This document shows, one piece after another, positions 48,221 to 58,692 of a DNA stretch of 64,000 nucleotides (position 1 is the stretch's first letter; each line of letters begins with the position of its first letter). Source of the stretch: Sphingomonas cannabina (GTDB lineage Bacteria > Pseudomonadota > Alphaproteobacteria > Sphingomonadales > Sphingomonadaceae). The notes under the pieces were generated by a model. That model was not told the origin of the DNA. It made no database searches and worked only from the letters and a program-made list of their open reading frames with translations. Made by a program: the position numbers and the translations under genes. The stretch is taken from positions 1,535,001 to 1,599,000 of the forward strand of contig NZ_CP090059.1 of assembly GCF_021391395.1 (NCBI RefSeq), given 5' to 3'.

Positions 48221-48772
48221 TCAGTTAGGCAGCGCGGCCGCGTCGACCTTCTCGACCCAATAGGGGAAGAAGGCCGGCTTGCGCGTCGACCAGCCTGAGG
48301 CGGTCGCCGCCGCTTCGCTGATCGACTGGAGCAGCTTGCGGCGAAGGTCCGGGTGCAGCGTCGGCAGCGCCGATGCGGCGCAGAATGCCGCCGGCAGCCA
48401 CGGCCGCACCTCGGCGCCGATCAGCCGCTCGTAGAGGAAGCGATAGGCCGAGAAGGTCGGCAGCCGCCCTTGGCCGAGGTCGAACGCCGACACCGTGATC
48501 AGCGGCGCCATGAACGGCTCGATTGCCTCGAGCCCGCTGTCGTCGGGCAGCAGCGCACGGACCTCGGGAAGCCGGTCGTACATCCGCGCCTGCGCCCGGA
48601 TGCTCGCCGCCTCGACCACGTCGCGCGACCAGCGCGCCAGCGCATCCTCGCGATCGAGCCCGATGTCGAGCGCGCGCCGGATGTAGCGCTGCGTCGCCGC
48701 GCTGAACCCGGCGAATTCCTTCATCTCCGCCAGCGTCATCGCGCCTTCGGCCGGTTTCATCTTGGAAGCCAT
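48221..48772 (-). CDS. Uncharacterised protein
   Basis: A 183-residue, mostly helical soluble protein (MASKMKPAEGAMTLAEMKEF at the start; RYIRRALDIGLDREDALARW; SAYRFLYERLIGAEVRPWLP; GWSTRKPAFFPYWVEKVDAA). No signal peptide and no recognised domain. The start at 48772 is the first ATG giving a compact N-terminus; an upstream start at 48793 is possible. It converges with the extensin-like gene, leaving 4 bases between stops. Confidence 0.7.
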   Translation of the reverse strand: MASKMKPAEGAMTLAEMKEFAGFSAATQRYIRRALDIGLDREDALARWSRDVVEAASIRAQARMYDRLPEVRALLPDDSGLEAIEPFMAPLITVSAFDLGQGRLPTFSAYRFLYERLIGAEVRPWLPAAFCAASALPTLHPDLRRKLLQSISEAAATASGWSTRKPAFFPYWVEKVDAAALPN

Positions 48773-49121
48773 CGTCGTCACCCCACCCGCCAAACACGAC
48801 AGGACGATGCACCCGAGCGGTTAACCAACCCCTTAACCATTCGTCGTCCGCCGTTCATCTATGGAAACATGAACGCCGTTGCACCGCAACAAAGCTGCGA
48901 CGAACCGAGTCGGCTATCCACAGGATTTCGTGCAGTGATGCATGGAGGCAACAATATGTAGCCTCTTGCGAGCGATGCAGCCGCGGCGGGATCGGGGTGA
49001 ACCGAAAGGTTCCGCTCAATTCGTCCCATCAGGTCACCGGTTCAACGCCGATGGGGTTCCCGCGCCCGTCCGCGCCTGCATAGTGCCTCCCAGTTGGATC
49101 GTTAAGGACCGGGGGGTCTTC
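48773..49121. other. 349-bp divergent intergenic region
   Basis: The gap lies between the uncharacterised minus gene and the CHAP gene. It contains two TTAACC hexamers (48821 and 48833). A 30-codon reading frame runs 48869-48961 without a good ribosome-binding site. A perfect GGAGG (48944-48948) sits seven bases before an ATG that is followed at once by TAG (48956-48961). No hairpin terminator, repeat family member or known RNA was seen. Confidence 0.5.
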
Positions 49122-49697
49122 ATGCACATTCGCGGTGTTGCGGCGCGTGTCGCGCTGGTGGCTGCCGGCCTGCTGATGACCGCCGCTCCCGCCCAGGCCA
49201 AGTTCTGGCAGTGCGTGCCCTACGCCCGCATGATTTCCGGCGTGAACATCCACGGCAATGCGCTCACCTGGTGGGATCAGGCCGCGGGGCGCTACGAGCG
49301 CGGCTCGGCGCCGAAGAAGGGCGCGGTGCTCGCCTTCGCGCCGACCAGGCGGATGCGGCTCGGCCATGTCGCCACCGTCTCCAAGGTGGTGAGCGAGCGC
49401 GAGGTGCTGCTGACCCATGCCAACTGGTCGCGCCGCGGCGGCGTCGAGACCGATGTCCGCGCGGTCGACGTGTCCGAGGCCGGCGACTGGAGCCGCGTCA
49501 AGGTATGGTACGCGCCGAACGGCGGGCTCGGCACCTCCACCTACCCGACCCACGGCTTCATCTATCCGGACAGCGCGCCGACGACGACGCCGGATGAGGA
49601 TGAGGCGCCGATTGCCCCGGTGATGACCGCGGCGGCCACCGCAGCCGCGAACTTCAAGCTTGCCAGCATCACGGCGATCGGCACCGCCTCGAACTGA
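49122..49697 (+). CDS. CHAP domain protein (putative cell-wall amidase/endopeptidase)
   Basis: A 191-residue protein with a signal peptide (MHIRGVAARVALVAAGLLMT, cleaved after APAQA). The CHAP domain has the catalytic Cys in FWQCVPYARMISG, then WWDQAAGRYERGSAPKKGAV, the catalytic His in RLGHVATVSKVV, and HANWSRRGG. Such domains cut peptidoglycan cross-links or stem peptides. The C-terminal 50 residues are Thr/Ala-rich and lack a domain. The ATG at 49122 is preceded by a G-run. Confidence 0.88.
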   Translation: MHIRGVAARVALVAAGLLMTAAPAQAKFWQCVPYARMISGVNIHGNALTWWDQAAGRYERGSAPKKGAVLAFAPTRRMRLGHVATVSKVVSEREVLLTHANWSRRGGVETDVRAVDVSEAGDWSRVKVWYAPNGGLGTSTYPTHGFIYPDSAPTTTPDEDEAPIAPVMTAAATAAANFKLASITAIGTASN

Positions 49698-49698
49698 G

Positions 49699-50181
49699 CT
49701 ATCCTGTCAGGGCGCGGGGCGTGAACGCCAGCGCCACGCCGTTCATGCAATAGCGTTTGCCGGTCGGCTTCGGGCCGTCATCAAACACATGCCCCAGATG
49801 CCCGCCGCAGCGGCGGCAATGGACCTCGTTGCGCACCATGCCGAGCGTGGTATCGCGACTCAGCGCGACGGCATTGGGGAGGGGCGCCCAGAAGCTCGGC
49901 CAGCCGGTACCGCTGTCGAACTTGGTCCTGGAGGTGAACAGCGGCAGCTGGCAGCCGGCGCAGGAGAAGACGCCGGAGCGATGCTCCTTGTTGAGAGGGC
50001 TGGTGAAGGGATATTCGGTGCTCGCCTTGCGCAGCACGGCATAGGCCTGCGGCGACAGCCGCTTGCGCCATTCGGCGTCGGAGAGCTGGACCTCGTAGGC
50101 CGCGACAGTGCTTCCCGGCCATAGGGCGGCGGCGGTGAAGCCGGTCAGGCCGACGAAGACGGTCCGCCGATCGATGTGCAT
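49699..50181 (-). CDS. msrB: Peptide-methionine (R)-S-oxide reductase, exported
   Basis: A 160-residue MsrB with an N-terminal export signal that carries twin arginines (MHIDRRTVFVGLTGFTAAAL). Zinc ligands Cys74, Cys77, Cys122 and Cys125 (SCAGC, HCRRCGGHLGHVF) and the catalytic Cys145 (RYCMNG) are all present, as is GTGWPSF. It would repair oxidised methionines in periplasmic proteins. It converges with the CHAP gene (one base between stops). Confidence 0.94.
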   Translation of the reverse strand: MHIDRRTVFVGLTGFTAAALWPGSTVAAYEVQLSDAEWRKRLSPQAYAVLRKASTEYPFTSPLNKEHRSGVFSCAGCQLPLFTSRTKFDSGTGWPSFWAPLPNAVALSRDTTLGMVRNEVHCRRCGGHLGHVFDDGPKPTGKRYCMNGVALAFTPRALTG

Positions 50182-50273
50182 CGAAACCTCTCCAGCAGGG
50201 CGCAAGCAGACGAGGGCTCGCCTGAAACGCCAGTCCGGTCCATATGGACCCGCGATCAATATGGAGAGGGGCG

Positions 50274-51089
50274 ATGGCGATTGGCAAGCTGGCGATGCTG
50301 CTCGCGGGATTGATGCTGGCCGGAGCGGCGCAGCAGCCGCCGCGCGATCCGCACCTCCCGGCGCCGGTCGTCGACAGCGTGCCGCCCGAGCTGCCGCGTG
50401 GACTTCGCGACGGCGTGCTGATCCTGTCCAAGACCAACGGCTGGCGCCATCTCGAGCATCTTCCGCATTCGAACGCCGTGATTGGCGAGCTCGCGGCGGC
50501 CGCCCGGCGGCGCAGCTATGCGACCGAGAATGCGGCGGTGCTGAACGAGGCCCAGCTCGCGCATTTCTCGGTGGTGGTGCTGAATAGCGTCAGCGGCGAC
50601 TTTGCCACTCCGGCACAGCAGGCGGCGCTCCGCAAGTGGATCGAAGCGGGCGGCGGCGTGGTGGCGCTTCATGCGGCGGGCGACGGCAGCCATGCCTGGC
50701 CATGGTGGATCGACGAGGTGATCGGCGCGCGCTTCACCGGCCATCCGGGCGGTGCGGATCATATCCAGCGGGCCAGTATCTCGATCCTCGCGCCGGATCA
50801 TCCGGTGATGGCGGGCGTCCGGCTGCCCTGGGCGCCGGAGGACGAATGGTATTCGTTCGATCGCGTGCCGGGCGGTGCCGGGCTCACCCTGCTCGCGACC
50901 ATCGACGAGGGCAGCTACCGCCCGCCGGAGGGCAAGGCGATGGGCAAGCTCCATCCGGTGATCTGGGCACGGCAGGTGGGGCGGGGCCGGGTGGTCTATG
51001 CCGCGCTCGGACACACGCCCGAAGCCTATGACGACCCGAACTTCCGGCGCGTCATCGCCAATGCCTTGCGCTGGGTGGCGAAGCGCTAG
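50274..51089 (+). CDS. ThuA-like (trehalose utilisation domain) protein
   Basis: A 271-residue protein with a signal peptide (MAIGKLAMLLAGLMLAGAAQ). It has the ThuA class-I glutamine amidotransferase-like fold: GVLILSKTNGWRHLEHLPHS, VVVLNSVSGDF, WIEAGGGVVALHAAGDGS, GARFTGHPGG, then PVIWARQVGRGRVVYAALGH ending NALRWVAKR. GGAGAGGGG precedes the ATG. ThuA-like proteins act in sugar metabolism, but the exported ones lack a defined activity. Confidence 0.88.
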   Translation: MAIGKLAMLLAGLMLAGAAQQPPRDPHLPAPVVDSVPPELPRGLRDGVLILSKTNGWRHLEHLPHSNAVIGELAAAARRRSYATENAAVLNEAQLAHFSVVVLNSVSGDFATPAQQAALRKWIEAGGGVVALHAAGDGSHAWPWWIDEVIGARFTGHPGGADHIQRASISILAPDHPVMAGVRLPWAPEDEWYSFDRVPGGAGLTLLATIDEGSYRPPEGKAMGKLHPVIWARQVGRGRVVYAALGHTPEAYDDPNFRRVIANALRWVAKR

Positions 51090-51133
51090 GTCGCGTCGCA
51101 TGTCGCGGCCGCCGCTTGCCGGTTCGAGGTCGA

Positions 51134-51402
51134 CCGAAAAAGTTGACTAAATTGACTCGGGGCGCGTGTCTGCGAGCCTACGCTGGGAAGGCTGCGTCGA
51201 CGCGACAGGGAAGCGACAGGGAAGCGACAGGGAAGCGACAGGGAAGCGACAGGGAAGCGACAGGGACGCGACATGGACGCGACATGTGTGCGACGCGGAC
51301 GCGCCATGAGCGCGGCACGGGAATGAACGGGGTCAAAGAGCGGACCGACGCTCGCGGACGTCGGAGCGCACGAGCCAAGCAAACGAAATCCTACATTGCA
51401 AG
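51134..51402 (-). repeat. Dispersed element, copy B: conserved ends around a 9-unit, 11-bp-period array
   Basis: This is the main content of the 541-bp gene-free stretch 51090-51630. Read on the minus strand it starts CTTGCAATGTAGGATTTCG, continues TGCTTGGCTCGTGCGC and CCGCTCTTTGACC, and ends CCCGAGTCAATTTAGTCAAC plus TTTTTCGG, the same ends as 42072-42357. The core 51204-51302 is nine 11-bp units, five of them identical (GCTTCCCTGTC). It sits between the convergent ThuA-like and P450 genes. Confidence 0.85.
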
Positions 51403-51467
51403 GGCGGCAGGGCGTCCGCACTCAACAGTGGCGAACCTGCCTTGTGCTTTTCCGTATGAGACCGAAT

Positions 51468-51543
51468 CGTGCTCCTGCGAAGGCAGGAGCCTTGGCCGAG
51501 AGCGCCTCGGCTTGCCAGGGCTCCTGCCTTCGCAGGAGCACCG
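51468..51543. repeat. REP-like palindromic repeat (GTGCTCCTGCGAAGGCAGGA type)
   Basis: Arms GTGCTCCTGCGAAGGCAGGA and GGCTCCTGCCTTCGCAGGAG are inverse copies separated by about 25 bases, with further pairing CGAGAGCGCCTCGG inside. A separate hairpin CCCCTCCTCCTGAAGGGGAG lies at 51571-51595, just past the P450 stop, and might help end that transcript. Confidence 0.8.
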
Positions 51544-51630
51544 GTTTCATTTCTTCGGACAGACCATAGCCCCTCCTCCTGAAGGGGAGGGGTTAGATTG
51601 CCGAACGTCGATCAGTCCCTGCTTTCAGGT

Positions 51631-52875
51631 TCAATACCGGCTCAGCTCCACCGGCATCTTGCGGTATCCGTGAACGAAGCAGGCGGAGACGCGCACCGGC
51701 TCCTCGAGCAGGTTCACGCGCAGCCGCCGCTTCGCCATCTCCTCGAGCAGCACGCTGATCTGCAGCTCCGCCAGCCGCGCGCCGACGCAGCGGTGGATGC
51801 CGTGGCCGAAGGCGAGGTGGCGCCGCGCGTTCGGGCGGTCGACCACGATCTTGTCGGCATCCTCGCCGAACACGCTCTCGTCGCGGTTGGCGGAGATGTA
51901 CCAGAGCGCGATCTTGTCGCCCTCCTTGATCCTGTGCCCCTCGACCTCGGTATCCTGCGTCGCCGTCCGCCGCATGTGGGCGAGCGGGGTCTGCCAGCGG
52001 ATGATGTCCTGCACCGCGTTCGGGATCAGCGACGGATCGGCCTCCAGCTTCGCGCGCTCGTCGGGGAACTGGTTGAGGCCATAGGCGTAGGCCGACATCG
52101 AGTTGCGCGTGGTGTCGTTGCCGCCGACGATCAGCAGGATGAGGTTCCCGATGAACTCGTACTGATCCATGTGCGCCATCGCGTCGGAATGGATCATCAT
52201 GCTGATGAGGTCGGGGGTCGGTTCCTTGCCGACCTTCTGGTTCCACAGGTTCTGGAAATAGGCGCCGCACTCGAACATGTGCTGCAGCCGCTGCTGGCGG
52301 AGCTCGTCGTTCTTGACGATCTCGATGTCGCCGGCCCAGTCCGACCAGAAGGTGAGCTTGCGCCGGTCCTCCCACGGGAAGTCGAACAGGATCGCCAGCA
52401 TCTGCGTGGTCAGCTCGATCGAGACGCGGTCGACCCAGTCGAACGTCTCGCCGACCGGCAGCGCGTCGAGGATCTCGGACGTGCGGCGGCGGATGTCGTC
52501 GGTCATCCGCACCATTTCCGACGGGGTGAAGGCCGGTGCGACGGTGCGGCGCTGCGCCGTATGCACCGGGCGGTCGCGGGCGATGAACATCGGCATCTTC
52601 ACCCCGTCCGTGGAGGGATCGAAGTCGGCGATGGTGATCCCGCCCGCCTCCGATGAGAAGATTTCGGGAAGCGATTCGATATGGACGATCGGCTTGTAGG
52701 TCGCGACCGACCAGAACGGGCCGAAGCCGCTGTGCTCGGTCTTGTGGATACCGCCGCGGCGCCGGATCTCGGCGAAGGGCGCCTGCCACACGTCGTCGCG
52801 GTAGAGCTCGGGCCGGCTGACGTCGAGCGGATCGACCTCCGGGCTATGCACCGAATCCTGCGCAAGCGTCGCCAT
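51631..52875 (-). CDS. Cytochrome P450, CYP153-like
   Basis: A 414-residue soluble P450. The I-helix oxygen motif is IVGGNDTTRNSMS, followed by IIRWQTPLAHMRRTATQDTE, the K-helix region ISANRDESVFGEDAD, and the heme loop FGHGIHRCVGARLA with ligand Cys363. These motifs match the CYP153 family of terminal alkane/fatty-acid hydroxylases closely. No ferredoxin or ferredoxin reductase gene is in the window, so redox partners must be elsewhere. It lies 34 bp downstream of the ABC permease gene on the same strand. Confidence 0.92.
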   Translation of the reverse strand: MATLAQDSVHSPEVDPLDVSRPELYRDDVWQAPFAEIRRRGGIHKTEHSGFGPFWSVATYKPIVHIESLPEIFSSEAGGITIADFDPSTDGVKMPMFIARDRPVHTAQRRTVAPAFTPSEMVRMTDDIRRRTSEILDALPVGETFDWVDRVSIELTTQMLAILFDFPWEDRRKLTFWSDWAGDIEIVKNDELRQQRLQHMFECGAYFQNLWNQKVGKEPTPDLISMMIHSDAMAHMDQYEFIGNLILLIVGGNDTTRNSMSAYAYGLNQFPDERAKLEADPSLIPNAVQDIIRWQTPLAHMRRTATQDTEVEGHRIKEGDKIALWYISANRDESVFGEDADKIVVDRPNARRHLAFGHGIHRCVGARLAELQISVLLEEMAKRRLRVNLLEEPVRVSACFVHGYRKMPVELSRY

Positions 52876-52909
52876 CCTGCCTCTCCCGATATGCGGCGAG
52901 GAGAATGCC

Positions 52910-54145
52910 TTAACTGACACCTGTGTCAATAGCGGTTCGTCGCCGGAACAGCCTCGGGCTGCCCGATTGCAGCACGCCGCGCCGGAACAGCTGGGCGCCG
53001 AGCCAGATGGTGATCGCCACCCACAGCGCCTGCCAGCCGAGCGCCAGCAGGTGCGGCCACAGCTCCGGCTTGTTTGCCGCCCGCGCGCCCATCGCCAGCG
53101 GCGAGCTGAACGGGAAGATCTCGGCGCCCCGCGCGATCCAGCTGTCGGGGCTGGAGGCAGCCGCCTGCGCCCAGCCGAACATCGCCATCTGGAACATGGT
53201 GATCGGCAACGACAGCAGCTGGATCTCGCGCGGGGTCGACGCCTGCGCCCCGACGCTCAGGAATACCGCGCCCTGCAACAGGTATGACATGGTGAAATAG
53301 GCGAAGAACAGGATCGGGAACGCCGGTATCCCGACCGCCGGCCCGATGCTCGCAAAGGCGCGGCCGAGCCCTCCCGGCAGCAGCGTGGCGAGATTGCCGA
53401 GGATCGTGCCCCAGAAGCCGACGAACAGGATCGCGACGCCGAACATGCCGATCAGCTTGCCCAGGAACACGCTTTCGAGCGGCACTGCGGCGGCGAGCAC
53501 CTCGATCACCTTGTTCGACCGCTCCTCCGCCATGGTGCCGACCGCCTGGCCCGCCAGCATCAGCGTCAGGAGGAAGATGCCGAACACGGTGAAGAATGCC
53601 GCCTGCCCATGCCCCGAGACGGTGGCGGTGACGCGCTTCACCGGCTGCTTGGTGGCGGTGGAGAGCGTGCCCGGCACGCGGGTATCGCGCAGGCTCTCCT
53701 CGGCCAGGCGGGCCAGATAGTCGGCATGGCGGCCCCCGCGATCGGCGTATAGCACCGTCGGACGCTCGATCGGCCCGAAGAGGACGGCAGAGGCCTCGAT
53801 ATCCCTGCGTTCGAACAGCGCGCGCGCTTGGGCCTGCGGAGCGGCATCGGGAGCCTCGACGACCAGTTCCGGCGGCGCTTCGCTGCGGCGGAACAGCGGG
53901 CGCAGGTTCCGATCGGCCGCGAGCAGCGCGCGGCCTTCCGCGGCGGGCACGATCGCGACGATTCGCTCCTTGTCGAGCGAGCTGTCGGCGATGCTGTGCG
54001 CGCCCATCCCCCCGATCGCGCCGAAGCTCATCATGATGAGCGGCGCGAGCAGGAAGATGAGGAAGGTCGGCGTGAACACGGTCGCGATGAAGTCGCGCCG
54101 GGCGACCGTCAGCGTCTGGCGGATGAGGCGACGGGCGGTGCTCAT
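52910..54145 (-). CDS. ABC transporter permease (NatB/YhaP type)
   Basis: A 411-residue ABC-2 type permease. One span near residues 20-40 (FIATVFTPTFLIFLLAPLIM) is followed by a large extracytoplasmic loop and a cluster of five or six spans (TVFGIFLLTLMLAGQAVGTM, AEERSNKVIEVLAAAVPLES, then YFTMSYLLQGAVFLSVGAQA). The EERSNKVIEVL motif is typical of NatB-like exporters. It pairs with the ATPase gene upstream, from which a palindromic repeat separates it. Substrate is unknown; Na+ or a small molecule export is likely. Confidence 0.88.
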   Translation of the reverse strand: MSTARRLIRQTLTVARRDFIATVFTPTFLIFLLAPLIMMSFGAIGGMGAHSIADSSLDKERIVAIVPAAEGRALLAADRNLRPLFRRSEAPPELVVEAPDAAPQAQARALFERRDIEASAVLFGPIERPTVLYADRGGRHADYLARLAEESLRDTRVPGTLSTATKQPVKRVTATVSGHGQAAFFTVFGIFLLTLMLAGQAVGTMAEERSNKVIEVLAAAVPLESVFLGKLIGMFGVAILFVGFWGTILGNLATLLPGGLGRAFASIGPAVGIPAFPILFFAYFTMSYLLQGAVFLSVGAQASTPREIQLLSLPITMFQMAMFGWAQAAASSPDSWIARGAEIFPFSSPLAMGARAANKPELWPHLLALGWQALWVAITIWLGAQLFRRGVLQSGSPRLFRRRTAIDTGVS

Positions 54146-54171
54146 GCCGCCAAGAACCTATCGAACCCAAT

Positions 54172-54303
54172 CGTCACCCCGGCCCCCTCGACGCCGCCTG
54201 CGGCGTCGCTCGGGACAGGCTTGTGCCGGGGTCCACCGTGCCGATCATTCATCGGCCGCGGAGCTTGCTGCACGGTGGATGCCGGAACAAGTCCGGCATG
54301 ACG
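54172..54303. repeat. REP-like palindromic repeat (CGTCACCCCGGCC type)
   Basis: Left part CGTCACCCCGGCCCCCTCGA, GGGACAGGCTTGTGCCGGGG and GTCCACCGTGCCG pairs with right part GCACGGTGGATGCCGGAACA and AGTCCGGCATGACGG. The inner CACCGTGCCG/GCACGGTG stem brackets about 25 bases. It lies inside the ABC transporter operon between ATPase and permease. Confidence 0.8.
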
Positions 54304-54329
54304 GTGGGAGAAGGGGCGCCGTGCTACAC

Positions 54330-55247
<918 letters not shown>

Positions 55248-55289
55248 CAAAACGCCCCCTTCAGCCTCGACTCGTGCTAGCTGGCCCGC

Positions 55290-56393
<1,104 letters not shown>

Positions 56394-56471
56394 CAAGTCG
56401 CCAAGATCAAAACCCCCTCCACCACGCCCTTCGGGCGCGGTCCCCTCCCCGTGCCGGGGAGGAGCTTTGGG

Positions 56472-56846
56472 CTACTTCCCGCCCTCCCGCCGATTGAGCG
56501 CGGCCACGCAGCTCGCGCGGTCGATTGCGCTGCCGTCGCGCTGGCGGGTGTCGATGTGGGTCACCACCGGCTCGCCGCCGCCCTCCTTGGGCGGATAGAG
56601 ATAGGCGTCGAGCACGCAGATCTGGCTGGTGAACTGGAGCTTGCGCGCGCTGCCCTCGGCGATCTCGACGTCCGGTTTGCCGAACGCTCTTGTCAGCGCC
56701 GGAGCGGTCTGACCGATCACGCGCTCGAGCCCCGTGGTGGGATAGATGCGCGGCGGCGGCACTGGGATCGGCGCCGCCGGGCGCGGGGCAGTGGTCGTAG
56801 CGCAGCCGCCCGCGAACAGTCCCAGGGCGACGACGGCGATCCTCAT
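56472..56846 (-). CDS. Putative lipoprotein of unknown function
   Basis: A 124-residue protein with a lipoprotein signal (MRIAVVALGLFAGGCATTTA, lipobox FAGGC, Cys15). A Pro-rich linker is followed by a small domain with ERVIGQTAPALTRAFGKPDV, LQFTSQICVLDAYLYPPKEG and SCVAALNRREGGK (two cysteines that may pair). The RAFGKPD segment recalls SmpA/OmlA-like outer-membrane lipoproteins, but the match is short. Its start overlaps the EI24 gene stop (ATGA). Confidence 0.75.
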   Translation of the reverse strand: MRIAVVALGLFAGGCATTTAPRPAAPIPVPPPRIYPTTGLERVIGQTAPALTRAFGKPDVEIAEGSARKLQFTSQICVLDAYLYPPKEGGGEPVVTHIDTRQRDGSAIDRASCVAALNRREGGK

Positions 56847-57523
56847 GCTTCGAGCCTCCGATGGAAGAGATGCGTCGCCATCGCCGCGCCGAGCACGGGG
56901 GCGAGCAGGTTAACAAACGGCACCAGCAGCAGCGCGGTGCCGGCGGCGCCGAGCAGCCAGCGCCGGCCGGTGGTAGCCTTGCGGAAATCGGCCATCGCGG
57001 CAGCGGGCATGTGCCGCGCCGCCACCATGTCGCCGAGGTCGCGGCCGAGCAGCCAGGCATTGACGACGAAGAAGCCGATCGCGGTGCCGATGCCCGTCAC
57101 CAGCAGGACGATGTAGATCGGGCTCGCCGCCAGGTTGACGACCAGCGCCCGCACCGCCGAGCGCAGCCCCATCGCCATGCCGCGCGCGAGCGGCACCGGT
57201 CGGCTGGTGGCGAGCGCATGCGGATAGTGGCGCGCCTCGACCGCTTCGACCACCTCGTCGGCGAACACGCCGGTCACCGCGACCGCGATCGCGCGAAACA
57301 GCAGCCAGCCGAGCGCGATGCCGCCGAGCACCGCCGCGGCGCCGGCGACCTCGGCCCAGCCGGCACTCGCGCCCAGCCATTGGACGAACGCCCGAACGCC
57401 CAGCCACAGCGCGACTCCGATCGTCGCGAGCAGCGCCAGCGTCACCAGCAGCGACTTGACCAGCACGCGCAGCACCCGGCGGTCGCCAAGCTGCTCGAGC
57501 GAAAGGAGGAATGCCTGTATCAC
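56843..57523 (-). CDS. EI24 domain (CysZ-like) membrane protein
   Basis: A 226-residue membrane protein with about five spans. EI24/CysZ features are VLVKSLLVTLALLATIGVAL, VFADEVVEAVEARHYPHALA, then LLVTGIGTAIGFFVVNAWLL, GRDLGDMVAARHM and the C-terminal GTALLLVPFVNLLAPVLGAA. CysZ moves sulfate, but EI24 proteins in this group are not characterised. I use the GTG at 57523 (VIQAFLLSLEQ) with AGAGGG upstream; a GTG at 57544 is possible. Confidence 0.85.
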   Translation of the reverse strand: MIQAFLLSLEQLGDRRVLRVLVKSLLVTLALLATIGVALWLGVRAFVQWLGASAGWAEVAGAAAVLGGIALGWLLFRAIAVAVTGVFADEVVEAVEARHYPHALATSRPVPLARGMAMGLRSAVRALVVNLAASPIYIVLLVTGIGTAIGFFVVNAWLLGRDLGDMVAARHMPAAAMADFRKATTGRRWLLGAAGTALLLVPFVNLLAPVLGAAMATHLFHRRLEA

Positions 57524-57620
57524 GGCTGATCCCTCTACCGGCACGAAGCGCCGCTGTCGAAGCGTTGCGTGCGGGCGCGGCAGTCCCTAGGGGCGGCGAA
57601 TCGACTCTCAGGAGAATTGT

Positions 57621-58619
57621 GTGGAGACCAAGTACGACGTGGTCGCGATCGGGAACGCGATCGTCGACATTCTCGCCGATGCGACCGACGCCTTCATCGC
57701 CGAGGAGGGGATGACCAAGGGCTCGATGCAGCTCATGTTCTCGCCCGAGCAGGCCGATGCGCTCTACGCCCGAATGAACCCGGGGCAGGAAGTGAGCGGG
57801 GGCTCCGCCGCCAACACCGTCGCCGGTCTGGCCGCGCTGGGCGGCACGGCGGGCTTCATCGGCCAGGTGGCGACCGACCAGCTCGGACAGGTGTTCGCGC
57901 ACGATATCCGCGCGTCCGGCGTCGACTTCACCACCGAAGCGCGCGACGGCGAACCCTCGACCGCGCGCTGCCTGATCCTGGTGACGCCCGACGGCCAGCG
58001 GACGATGAACACCTTCCTCGGCGCCTCGCAGTTCCTGCCGGCCTCCGCGCTCGACGAGGAGATGATCCGTGCCGGCAAGATCCTCTACCTCGAAGGCTAT
58101 CTGTGGGATCCCGAGGAGCCGCGCGCGGCGATGCGGCGTGCGATGCAGGTCGCGCGCGACGCGGGGCGGCGGATCGCCTTCACGCTCAGCGACGTCTTCT
58201 GCATCGACCGGCACGGCGACGATTTCCGCGCGCTGATCGAAGAGGGGATGATCGACATCCTCTTCGCCAATGAGAACGAGCTGAAGGCGCTCGCCCGGAC
58301 CGACGATCTCGATGCGGCGATCGCGCACGTGCAGCCGCGTGTCGAGGTGCTGACGGTGACCCGCAGCGAAAAGGGCGCGCTGGCGTTCCAGGGCGGGCAG
58401 CGCTTCGAGGTGCCGGCGGAGCCGATCGACGAGGTGGTCGATACCACCGGCGCGGGCGACCTGTTCGCGGCGGGCGTGCTCTACGGGATCACGCGCGGCA
58501 TCCCGCTCGACCGCAGCCTCGTCTACGGCGCGGTATGCGCGGCGGAGGTGATCAGCCACATCGGCGCGCGGCCCCGCGCGGACCTGAAGGCGTTGATCGC
58601 GGAGAAGGCGGCGGCCTGA
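57621..58619 (+). CDS. PfkB family carbohydrate kinase, adenosine kinase-like
   Basis: A 332-residue ribokinase-fold kinase. GGSAANTVAGLAALGG (residues 60-75) and the ATP/anion-hole motif DTTGAGDLFAAGVLYG with catalytic Asp280 are present. GNAIVDILADATDAFI at the start and NENELKAL fit bacterial adenosine kinases, which salvage adenosine to AMP. GTG start, with AGGAG eight bases upstream. A strong bidirectional terminator follows. Confidence 0.9.
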   Translation: METKYDVVAIGNAIVDILADATDAFIAEEGMTKGSMQLMFSPEQADALYARMNPGQEVSGGSAANTVAGLAALGGTAGFIGQVATDQLGQVFAHDIRASGVDFTTEARDGEPSTARCLILVTPDGQRTMNTFLGASQFLPASALDEEMIRAGKILYLEGYLWDPEEPRAAMRRAMQVARDAGRRIAFTLSDVFCIDRHGDDFRALIEEGMIDILFANENELKALARTDDLDAAIAHVQPRVEVLTVTRSEKGALAFQGGQRFEVPAEPIDEVVDTTGAGDLFAAGVLYGITRGIPLDRSLVYGAVCAAEVISHIGARPRADLKALIAEKAAA

Positions 58620-58644
58620 TCCGCCCGCATCGCAGGCAAAGAAG

Positions 58645-58674
58645 AAGGCCGGGGAGTCGCCTCCCCGGCCTTTT
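58645..58674. terminator. Bidirectional intrinsic terminator between adenosine kinase and APC permease genes
   Basis: AAGGCCGGGGAG-TCGC-CTCCCCGGCCTT is a perfect 12-bp stem with a four-base loop. It is followed by TTCGTTT on the plus strand and CTTCTTT on the minus strand, between two convergent genes. Confidence 0.9.
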
Positions 58675-58692
58675 CGTTTGGGTGCCGTCCCC

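Noticed and set aside
48821..48840. Two TTAACC hexamers suggesting a CtrA site
   Set aside because: Full CtrA sites have TTAA-N7-TTAA. Here the hexamers start 12 bp apart, giving an 8-base gap, so the spacing is wrong by one; only a half-site could be claimed.
48869..48961. 30-codon reading frame starting MNAVAPQQSC
   Set aside because: No ribosome-binding site before its ATG, no recognisable protein features, and it lies in a long divergent promoter region.
51204..51302. CRISPR array
   Set aside because: The repeats are 11 bp and directly adjacent with no spacers, and no cas genes are present.
51178..51421. Ser/Arg/Pro-rich reading frames within the 11-bp-period element
   Set aside because: They arise from the repeated units. 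The corresponding frames are interrupted or different in the other copy, so coding is not supported.
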